A stretch of 40,567 nucleotides of DNA, taken from assembly GCA_024403435.1 (NCBI GenBank), contig JAKSRV010000006.1:1-40567 (forward strand), written 5' to 3'. Source of the DNA: Lachnospiraceae bacterium. Its GTDB lineage: Bacteria > Bacillota > Clostridia > Lachnospirales > Lachnospiraceae. The notes beneath the pieces are model-generated. The model did not search any database, was not told the DNA's origin, and was given only the letters and a program-made list of their open reading frames with translations. Of this stretch, positions 33,807 through 40,567 are shown in pieces; the stretch's first letter is position 1, and the number at the start of each line of letters is the position of its first letter. Position numbers and translations under genes: made by a program.

Positions 33807-34610
33807 GTGAGGCAGATTGCTTGTCGCGCAAAAAAGTATTCTTTTTTACTTAAAGAATTAGTTATCAGAGATTTCAAGGTTAAATATAAGCGCTCGGTAT
33901 TAGGTATGCTTTGGAGCCTTCTGTATCCGATATTGAGTATGACCGTATTGACACTGGTATTTCGTAATATATTCAGATTAAGTCAGCCGGGAGTTAATTT
34001 TCCGGTTTATGTTATGATCGGATTAGTGTATTACAATTATTTTAGTGAGGCTACATCGACAGGACTTAATTCGGTAGTTCAGAATTTTTCATTGATTAAT
34101 AAAGTATATATACCTAAATATATATTTCCGCTTTCAAAATGTATTTTTGTGGGAATCAACTTTCTATTCACGCTGATTCCGCTTACAGGTGTGATTATTT
34201 TTACTGGTAATGCAGTCGAAGGCACGAAATGTTACGTTAACTGGATGTATATATTTCTGCCTTACTCGTTTATGTGTCTTTTCCTTTTTACATTGGGAGT
34301 AACGCTTATTTTATCTTGTATAACAGTTTTTTTCCGCGATATGGTACATATATACGGAATTGTAGTAATGGTATGGATGTATCTGACACCGATACTATAT
34401 GATGAAACTATGCTTGGTCGTGGAATACAGATGGTACTTAAGGTGAATCCTTTATACTATCTGATTGGATTTGGGCGCAGTATTATTTTGTATGGTGAGA
34501 TGCCGTCGCCGCTGATATGGATAGCTTGTGCAGTGAGTGGCTTGGGATTTGCTTTGCTGGGAACAATCGTATTTAAGAATAATCAGGATAAATTTATTCA
34601 TTATGTCTAA
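33807..34610 (+). CDS. Polysaccharide ABC exporter permease (Wzm/TagG-type)
   Basis: GTG 33807 follows AGAGGTGA. The 267-residue ABC-2 permease has the family signature at its start (LVIRDFKVKYKRSVLGMLWSLLYP), six membrane segments, and the motif NPLYYLIGFGR near residue 213. It would form the membrane channel that exports a lipid-linked polysaccharide (teichoic-acid-like or other glycan) made inside the cell. Its stop overlaps the start of the ATPase gene by 8 bp, which links the two subunits. Confidence 0.94.
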   Translation: MRQIACRAKKYSFLLKELVIRDFKVKYKRSVLGMLWSLLYPILSMTVLTLVFRNIFRLSQPGVNFPVYVMIGLVYYNYFSEATSTGLNSVVQNFSLINKVYIPKYIFPLSKCIFVGINFLFTLIPLTGVIIFTGNAVEGTKCYVNWMYIFLPYSFMCLFLFTLGVTLILSCITVFFRDMVHIYGIVVMVWMYLTPILYDETMLGRGIQMVLKVNPLYYLIGFGRSIILYGEMPSPLIWIACAVSGLGFALLGTIVFKNNQDKFIHYV

Positions 34611-35769
34611 CGAGATTATTAAATTGTCAGGGGTTGGAATGTGTTTCAACCTTGGAATTGAAAAGAATTATAGCTTTAAGCAGGCTTTTGTAGACGGTAT
34701 TGTCAATAAAAATCACAGAAGCAAAAAGGATAATGACTTTTGGGCGTTACAGAATATCAGTTTTAGCGTTGATTCCGGCGAGGTGGTTGGAATTATTGGC
34801 AGTAATGGAGCAGGTAAATCGACATTGCTTAAGATAGTTGCGGGAGTTATGAAACCCACAACGGGAAAAATTGAAGTGAATGGTAATATCTGTCCGATGA
34901 TTGAATTAGGGGCAGGCTTTGATGGTGAACTCAGTGCAAGGGAGAATGTATTTCTTAACGGTGCAGTTATGGGATACTCTAGAGAATTTGTCAACAGTAA
35001 ACTTGAGGATATAATAGCTTTTGCAGAACTGAAGGATTTTATAGATGTTCCGATTAAGAATTTTTCCTCAGGTATGATAGCACGTCTGGCTTTTTCTATT
35101 GCAACATTGGTAGAGCCGGAGATTCTTATTGTAGATGAAATCTTATCGGTTGGAGACCTAGCTTTTCAGAAGAAGAGTGAAGAGAAAATGCGTTCTATGA
35201 TACAAGGAGGAACAACAGTGCTGTACGTTTCACATTCGCTTGAGACTGTAAGAGCATTGTGTGACAGAGTAGTATGGATAGAACATGGTCATATTATGAA
35301 GACAGGTGCTACAGAGGATGTATGCAATGACTATCTGCAGTATGTGACCGGACGAAGCCTGGAGGAAATAGAGCAGGAACAGATTGTAAAAAACAGGATA
35401 CAGAAATTGGCTGCTAATGGTGGCGTGAATACTGTTAATGGTGGAATATACTACGATTTGGGTAATGGTTATAACGAAAGTGACAAAATAAATTATCAGT
35501 TTAGTGTTTTGGAAACTAATAAAGTATTTGTAAAGTTATCTAAGCCGATGTCAGCTGTTAGATTTGATCCAGCAGAATATGTAAGTGTATCTGTGAGTGG
35601 ATTGAAAATAATGTGCGGTTGCGATATTGATTTTGAATGGGATGAAAAAGCGGAGCTTATTCGTATAGATGCATGGAAGATGAATTCCCTGGACCCTAAA
35701 TGTATAATACGGTTTAGCGAACCGATTGACAGCTTTTATATGGAATTTGATATATCTGTAAATCAGTAG
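34603..35769 (+). CDS. Polysaccharide ABC exporter ATPase (Wzt/TagH-type) with extra C-terminal module
   Basis: ATG 34603 lies inside the permease end (8-bp overlap). In 388 residues, the ABC domain (1-245) has Walker A GSNGAGKS (66-73), the family-typical signature NFSSGMIARLAF, Walker B ILIVDEILSVGD and H211. Residues ~280-388 form a separate module: YYDLGNGYNESDKINYQFSV, then FVKLSKPMSAVRFDPAEYVS. This does not look like the classical Wzt carbohydrate-binding domain but resembles modules attached to surface-glycan glycosyltransferases. In Wzt the C-terminal domain recognises the end-capped polymer; the same role is inferred here. Confidence 0.92.
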   Translation: MSNEIIKLSGVGMCFNLGIEKNYSFKQAFVDGIVNKNHRSKKDNDFWALQNISFSVDSGEVVGIIGSNGAGKSTLLKIVAGVMKPTTGKIEVNGNICPMIELGAGFDGELSARENVFLNGAVMGYSREFVNSKLEDIIAFAELKDFIDVPIKNFSSGMIARLAFSIATLVEPEILIVDEILSVGDLAFQKKSEEKMRSMIQGGTTVLYVSHSLETVRALCDRVVWIEHGHIMKTGATEDVCNDYLQYVTGRSLEEIEQEQIVKNRIQKLAANGGVNTVNGGIYYDLGNGYNESDKINYQFSVLETNKVFVKLSKPMSAVRFDPAEYVSVSVSGLKIMCGCDIDFEWDEKAELIRIDAWKMNSLDPKCIIRFSEPIDSFYMEFDISVNQ

Positions 35770-35818
35770 ATCGGTTAACAATGTAAATGTTGACATTGCT
35801 ATAAATGCGGAGAGCATT

Positions 35819-37003
35819 ATGTATAATATTGAAAAAATCAGTAATAGAATATATAGGGATGCACCTTGGAATATTTCAGTGGAAGATAGATTGGCTAAAA
35901 TTACTGGGGCAAAGAAGAATGGAAAGCGAACAGTTGGATATATATATCCACAATTTGACTCAAGTACATTCAGATACAGAGGCTATAATGTCTGTGAGTC
36001 TTTGGATTATAGCTTTGAATGGGGCGGTGCATGGTTTCAACTGAATGAACTGGATTGTATAAAGAAGAATATTAGTGAATTTGATTTGATTATTTTGATT
36101 CGTTGTCCTTGGACCGAAAAGCTGGAAGATTTTGTTCGGGGCGTGAAAAAATACGGACTGATAGTTGGATATGATATTGATGATTTGGTTTACAAGCCTA
36201 AGTATTTTGAGTATTTGGCAGCTGCATTAGGGTTTTCGCAAGATTATGAATATAATTTCTGGCACGGGCTGATGTATCGAAATGAAAAGTGTATAGAATT
36301 ATGTGATAGTCTTATAACCACGAATGAATACTTGGCAGATTACCTTAGAAAAGATTTCGATAAGCAATGTTATGTAATACCTAATTATCTGAATATGCTT
36401 CAACAGGAGGTATCAGATGAGTATTTGAGGGCTAAAATGTCGCTTAAGTCGGAAGATTACTATGAGATAGGCTATTTTAGCGGATCTCCGACTCATGCTA
36501 AGGATTTACAGGTTGCGTTGCCGGCAATAGAAACTTTTTTCAATGAGAATAAAAATGCAAGGCTAAAAATAGTTGGATATATGGAGATTGCAGATAAATA
36601 CAGTTATCTGGTAAATGAAGGACGAATCATTTTTAAGCCATTCACCTCGATGACAGGACTTCAATATGAACAGGCAACGGTTGATGTAAATATTGTACCA
36701 TTGCTGAATAATGTTTTTTCGAATTGCAAGTCTGAACTAAAATATTTTGAGTCAGCTATAGTCGGAACAGCGACATTGGCTACACCTACGTATGCTTATG
36801 CACATGCCATAGAATACGGTGACAACGGATATTTATGTAATAACGAAGAAGAATGGTATGCAAATCTTCGGAAAGTGTATGAGAAACCGTTTACGGATAA
36901 GGATATGTTAAGCTTATCGCAAAAGTCTTTGGATAAGTATTCCAGCATCAGAATGACGATGTGGGTTGAGAACATATTGGAGAAAATTGTAGAGATTAAG
37001 TAA
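35819..37003 (+). CDS. Glycosyltransferase, GT4-like
   Basis: A 394-residue protein. GKRTVGYIYPQFDSSTFRYRGYNVCESL begins a GT-B fold of a rhamnan/polysaccharide-associated type; ILIRCPWTEKLEDFV, VGYDIDDLVYKPKY and LCDSLITTNEYLADYL belong to the acceptor half, GYFSGSPTHAKDLQ, LKIVGYMEIADKY and VPLLNNVFSNCKSELKYFE to the donor half. It lacks a standard GT4 E-x7-E pair but has SELKYFE in its place, a known variant. GGAGAG precedes ATG 35819. Same operon as the exporter genes. Confidence 0.85.
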   Translation: MYNIEKISNRIYRDAPWNISVEDRLAKITGAKKNGKRTVGYIYPQFDSSTFRYRGYNVCESLDYSFEWGGAWFQLNELDCIKKNISEFDLIILIRCPWTEKLEDFVRGVKKYGLIVGYDIDDLVYKPKYFEYLAAALGFSQDYEYNFWHGLMYRNEKCIELCDSLITTNEYLADYLRKDFDKQCYVIPNYLNMLQQEVSDEYLRAKMSLKSEDYYEIGYFSGSPTHAKDLQVALPAIETFFNENKNARLKIVGYMEIADKYSYLVNEGRIIFKPFTSMTGLQYEQATVDVNIVPLLNNVFSNCKSELKYFESAIVGTATLATPTYAYAHAIEYGDNGYLCNNEEEWYANLRKVYEKPFTDKDMLSLSQKSLDKYSSIRMTMWVENILEKIVEIK

Positions 37004-37043
37004 TGCCGATAATAGAGGATTACTTAAGATAGTGGGTATCGGT

Positions 37044-38858
37044 ATGAGTAAAGAAGAACAGTACTACAACAAAGAATATTATGATAAGTATCTTGGGAGT
37101 ATGCCATATGCCCATGGATATGGCTGGGAAGAGATATTTGGAAGATATGCAGCACGTATAAAAAATGAGATTGCGCCTAAACGTACTCTGGACGTCGGTT
37201 GTGCTATAGGATTCATGGTTGAAGCCTTACATGATATTGGTGTTGAGGCCTATGGGATAGATATCTCGGAATACGCTATCTCTCAGGTGCGTGAGGACAT
37301 AAAACCTTTTTGCAGGGTGAAAGATGCAACATTGGATATTGAAGAAAAATATGATCTTATAACCTGTATCGAAGTGGTTGAACATCTTGATATGAAGGAT
37401 GCGGTCAAGACAATCGAGCAAATGTGTAAGGCCGCGGATGATATTATTTTCTCGTCAACGCCATTCGACTATAATGAGGAATCACATATTTCAGTAAATA
37501 GTCCGGAATACTGGGCTCAGATTTTTGCATACAACGGTTTTTATCATGATGTGGATTATGATTGTAGTTATATTGCGGTTCAGGCAATGCGATTCAGAAA
37601 AAGGAAATTATCTGAGGTAGAACTTATTCGTGCGTACGAACGTAAACTTTTTATGCTTGTGCAGGAGAATTTTGCTGTAAGAAACCGTATGCAGTATCAT
37701 TCTGAAAATGCTGAAATATATAAGGATGCATATAATAAGCATGTTGTAATGATTAATGAGGAACTGAATCCTAAGATAGCGGAACTTGAAAAAAGGTGTG
37801 CCGAACTTCAGCAGAAAAATGAAGCAGCTAATGAAGAAATTGAGCGTGTACGCAAGGATGTGGAAGAGCAAAAAAATAACCTAAGAATCAGTGCTGAAGA
37901 AAAACAGGTTGCTTTTGAAGAAAGCATGAAAAATGAAAGATTGCTTCTTGAGGGTAAATATAAGGAATTAGAACAGGAAAGAGCTTCATTGTGTGAGGCA
38001 ATTGAGAAGGACCGACGGGAAATTATCGATGAGAAGGCTCAATTAGCTGTTGAAAAGAGCTTAATTGAAGATGATAAGCGAAAATTAGAATCTGAAATGA
38101 ACCGAATGGAGGCTGAATATCAGGAACTCAGAAAGCAACTTGAGATTCAGATAGAGGAGAGAATTAGTGAACAGTTAATTGAGAAGAGCCGTGAGTTGGA
38201 AAAAGAATTTGTATATAGATTAGACGCAGCTAAAGATGATTTATCAGAAGAGAAGGAAAAGTATATTAGTCAATTAGACAGTGAATATAAGGACAAGCTG
38301 TATTCTATAAAGCAGTGTATAAAGAATAATTATTACAATCAACTCAAGGAAGCTATTTCAGAAGGAAAGCGCAAGGAGGAATTGTATTACGCAGCGCTTA
38401 ATCTGCTTAATGTGAGAACTGCTGAGTATGAGCAGGCGTATGTTCCGACGGATATTCGTGACAGAGGTGAGATTGAAGGACTGATTTCAATCTATCTATC
38501 TTCATTAATGGGCGGTGGGCTCAGAAAGATTGTAGGGGAATATAGAAAAGAAAAAAAGAGAACAGATGCATTGCTTCGTAAAGAAAAGGGTTTCTGGGAT
38601 CCGGTATTTGATCTGGATTATTATATCGAAAACAATCCAGATGTCTCAGAGTATTATAATGGCGACAAGGAAGCTATTTTTAAACATTTTGTTCGTTATG
38701 GAATGTTTGAGGGCAGAAAATCGAAAGCATCTTTTGATGTATTTGCATATGCTCACTTGAATAGTGATATTAAAGAAAAGTTTGGTGCATATATCAGAGA
38801 GTATTATGTGCATTATATTGAATATGGATTAGGTGAAAACAGAAAATGTTTTAATTAG
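37044..38858 (+). CDS. Methyltransferase with long coiled coil and C-terminal surface-type repeats
   Basis: Start at ATG 37044 (a GTG at 37032 is possible; neither has a good ribosome site). 604 residues. A class I SAM methyltransferase fills about 1-185: LDVGCAIGF (49-57, SAM loop), AYGIDISEYAI, CIEVVEHLDM. Residues ~238-447 are a near-continuous heptad coiled coil rich in Glu/Lys (KIAELEKRCAELQQKNE onward). Residues ~517-604 hold two ~40-residue repeats (FDLDYYIENNPDVSEYYNG and RYGMFEGR; then FDVFAYAHLNSD and EYGLGENR), a motif known from bacterial surface proteins. Located after wzm/wzt-like genes. A glycan-capping methylase with ruler function, as in WbdD, is inference. Confidence 0.85.
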   Translation: MSKEEQYYNKEYYDKYLGSMPYAHGYGWEEIFGRYAARIKNEIAPKRTLDVGCAIGFMVEALHDIGVEAYGIDISEYAISQVREDIKPFCRVKDATLDIEEKYDLITCIEVVEHLDMKDAVKTIEQMCKAADDIIFSSTPFDYNEESHISVNSPEYWAQIFAYNGFYHDVDYDCSYIAVQAMRFRKRKLSEVELIRAYERKLFMLVQENFAVRNRMQYHSENAEIYKDAYNKHVVMINEELNPKIAELEKRCAELQQKNEAANEEIERVRKDVEEQKNNLRISAEEKQVAFEESMKNERLLLEGKYKELEQERASLCEAIEKDRREIIDEKAQLAVEKSLIEDDKRKLESEMNRMEAEYQELRKQLEIQIEERISEQLIEKSRELEKEFVYRLDAAKDDLSEEKEKYISQLDSEYKDKLYSIKQCIKNNYYNQLKEAISEGKRKEELYYAALNLLNVRTAEYEQAYVPTDIRDRGEIEGLISIYLSSLMGGGLRKIVGEYRKEKKRTDALLRKEKGFWDPVFDLDYYIENNPDVSEYYNGDKEAIFKHFVRYGMFEGRKSKASFDVFAYAHLNSDIKEKFGAYIREYYVHYIEYGLGENRKCFN

Positions 38859-38868
38859 GGAGTGCTCT

Positions 38869-40359
38869 ATGGAGGATAAAAAGAGAACAAAAATCATATA
38901 TTCAATAATAATCAAAATTCTTTTTATACTATTATTGTTATACAATTTCCGAAATATATTCAGTTATGACGGAAAGATTCGATTGGGGATTGCAATAATA
39001 GCATTTATTATTGGAATTGCTACAATATTAACCTTTAGGTTTGAGGATAATAGTTTTAAGTCTTATTTAGGGATTTATCTGTTTGTATTTTTTTGGTATT
39101 TGCTATGGGCAATAGTTATTCCTTTTTCAGGGGCTCCGGATGAGTTTGGAAGGTATATGGTTCCTAAATTCATTTTAGAAAATGGTACACTTCCGTATGG
39201 GTGGGAAGAAAGTGTACGCCTGCCGATGTGGGGGTTTTCGTACGCATTTCATCCAAGTCTGCCGAGTATAATAAGTGCTTTGTTAATGAAAATAGGACGA
39301 ATATTTGGAAGGGATGAAATTCTTTATGTTTTTGCAAGACTGACAAGTGTTATTTCGGGTGTTGGTGTTGTGATTATGGTTAAGAAAATCGGTACAAAAC
39401 TGTTTGATGGGACAATTACCAAATTATTTGTGATAAGTGTAGCTCTCTTACCTCAATTCACATTTCTATCAGCTTATATCAATAATGATGTTTTTGCGGT
39501 TTTAGGGGTTTCTATAGTAATATATGGGATGCTGATTGGTAGTGGAGATAATTGGGGGGTTAAATCATGCTTATTAATGGGAATCGGTGGGGCAATGTGT
39601 GCATTGTCATACTATAACAGTTTGGGAATTATAATTGTTGCCTTTATTTATGCGACATTTATGTTTATAAGAAATAATAACATGAAGACTAACTATAAAA
39701 CTTATCTGCTAAAAGTATTACTAGTTGTCAGTGTAATGATTTTCATCACAGGTTACTTTTTTATACGAAATGCAATTAATTTTGATGGGGACTTTTTGGG
39801 ATTAAAAACCAGAAATATGTATGCGGAGTTGTATGCCGATGATATATTAAAACCATCACTTCATCCTACCGCATATAAGGACGGTTTATCTGTGATTGAT
39901 ATGATCATGGGAGATTATACTCCGGCTTGGATTTCCTATACAAAAGAAAGTTTCATAGGCGTTTTTGGATACATGGATATTCACATCAAAGAAGGTTTCA
40001 TTATGATGATAGAACTAATAATTGAGACCGGAATAATAGCATTTGTACTTTTTACGTTTGTGAATAGAAAAAGAGATGGTCATTATGATAAGAGAATCTT
40101 TTTTTATATTGGAATGGTTGCTATGTGCATAATTACGACTTCTCTGAGTGTTGTTTATAGTTACTTTGTTGATCATCAACCGCAAGGAAGATATCTTATG
40201 CCAATGCTAATATCACTGACAATAATCTTTGTTTCTGGTTGGAACTATTTTTTACAAAACGTATCAGAAAAAATTAAGAAAGCTATAGTGATGATAGCAA
40301 TAATGTCATATCTGATTGTTAATATTAATTGTATATACTATGTTTGGGGCGTTTCTTAA
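38869..40359 (+). CDS. Polytopic GT-C-like membrane protein (DUF2142-like)
   Basis: ATG 38869 is preferred: AGGGAG lies 6 bp before it. 496 residues with about 12 membrane segments. The first long outer loop contains PFSGAPDEFGRYMVPKFILENGTLP, resembling the PDE motif of DUF2142/GT-C glycosyltransferases; the final part has YSYFVDHQPQGRYLMPML, another family trait (QGRY). GT-C enzymes transfer sugars from polyprenyl-phosphate donors on the outer face of the membrane. It is the last gene of the polysaccharide operon. The substrate is unknown. Confidence 0.75.
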   Translation: MEDKKRTKIIYSIIIKILFILLLLYNFRNIFSYDGKIRLGIAIIAFIIGIATILTFRFEDNSFKSYLGIYLFVFFWYLLWAIVIPFSGAPDEFGRYMVPKFILENGTLPYGWEESVRLPMWGFSYAFHPSLPSIISALLMKIGRIFGRDEILYVFARLTSVISGVGVVIMVKKIGTKLFDGTITKLFVISVALLPQFTFLSAYINNDVFAVLGVSIVIYGMLIGSGDNWGVKSCLLMGIGGAMCALSYYNSLGIIIVAFIYATFMFIRNNNMKTNYKTYLLKVLLVVSVMIFITGYFFIRNAINFDGDFLGLKTRNMYAELYADDILKPSLHPTAYKDGLSVIDMIMGDYTPAWISYTKESFIGVFGYMDIHIKEGFIMMIELIIETGIIAFVLFTFVNRKRDGHYDKRIFFYIGMVAMCIITTSLSVVYSYFVDHQPQGRYLMPMLISLTIIFVSGWNYFLQNVSEKIKKAIVMIAIMSYLIVNINCIYYVWGVS

Positions 40360-40500
40360 ATTATCATGTTCGTGTAAGCAAGCTAAAAATTGCAAAGAGA
40401 TTGATTATTCTTTTCACAGGATGACAATAATACAATTAATTGCAAGTTATTTGAATAATTATAATAATATTTTGAAACTGATCAATAATGCGAGGTATAT

Positions 40501-40567
40501 ATGAAGATTATCACACTTGGTTCCACAGGAATAACCACACCGCAGAACGCATTCGGTGCATTGCCGA
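40501..40567 (+). CDS. Aldo/keto reductase (partial, N-terminus only)
   Basis: ATG 40501 has GAGG 5 bp upstream. The 22 codons present begin MKIITLGSTGITTPQNAFG, matching the N-terminus of aldo/keto reductases (strand, LGxTGI, then FGALP). The rest runs off the right edge. The 141-bp gap before it (40360-40500) is AT-rich without clear terminator or promoter. Confidence 0.7.
   Translation, partial: MKIITLGSTGITTPQNAFGALP

Overview
The window looks like a chromosomal segment of a low-to-moderate GC Firmicute, most probably a Lachnospiraceae member of the Butyrivibrio/Roseburia type. This is inferred from gene content (clostripain-family C11 lipoprotein, DUF5050 propeller, DUF815 ATPase, NhaC antiporter, several double-CxxC zinc-ribbon membrane proteins), from AGGAGG-type ribosome sites and from sigma-A-like promoters. 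No phage, plasmid, insertion-sequence or CRISPR genes were found.

Layout. 1-337 (-) is the start of a NusG-domain-II membrane-anchored protein running off the left edge. 387-4518 (+) is a tight operon: FliB-like lysine N-methylase, YgjP-like zinc metallopeptidase, 4HBT thioesterase, FolB-FolK fusion and ApbE lipoprotein. 4519-5456 is the most unusual short region: three near-identical 12-bp palindromes spaced exactly 25 bp, an ArsR/SmtB zinc-sensor gene with a complete alpha-5 metal site, then a gene-free stretch that folds on paper into one large three-way-junction RNA. 5457-9716 (-) holds a C11 peptidase lipoprotein with a ~100-residue Asp/Tyr/Trp tail, an ion-transporter-superfamily permease and a DUF5050 protein. 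9904-17907 (+) is housekeeping: pheA, a DUF815 ATPase, ppk1, maf, small ORFs, a zinc-ribbon membrane protein and an SPFH-GYF_2 protein. 17999-20620 (-) has a PHP phosphoesterase and an ABC-F ATPase. 20880-24825 (+) has a zinc-ribbon protein with FUS-like YGQ hexapeptide repeats, an alpha/beta hydrolase and an EAL phosphodiesterase. A tRNA-Arg(ACG) with a consensus promoter and a strong terminator follows, then an NhaC antiporter.

26743-40359 is a cell-surface polysaccharide locus. Two GT2 enzymes on (-) face a (+) run of GT4, a zinc-ribbon/repeat/TM/beta-domain protein, a GT2-GT4 fusion, a Wzm-like permease, a Wzt-like ATPase with an extra C-terminal module, another glycosyltransferase, a methyltransferase with a ~210-residue coiled coil and C-terminal surface-type repeats, and a polytopic GT-C-like protein. 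The combination of ABC exporter, C-terminally extended Wzt and methyltransferase plus coiled coil resembles the WbdD terminator/ruler logic of Gram-negative O9a antigen. An aldo/keto reductase starts at 40501 and runs off the right edge.

Best leads: the structured element at about 5049-5328, the 25-bp-phased ArsR operator array, the methyltransferase/coiled-coil 'capper-ruler' next to Wzm/Wzt, and the extreme low-complexity tails (Asp/Tyr in C11, YGQ hexads, 21-residue Glu/Val repeats). All functional statements come from reading motifs; no database search was run.
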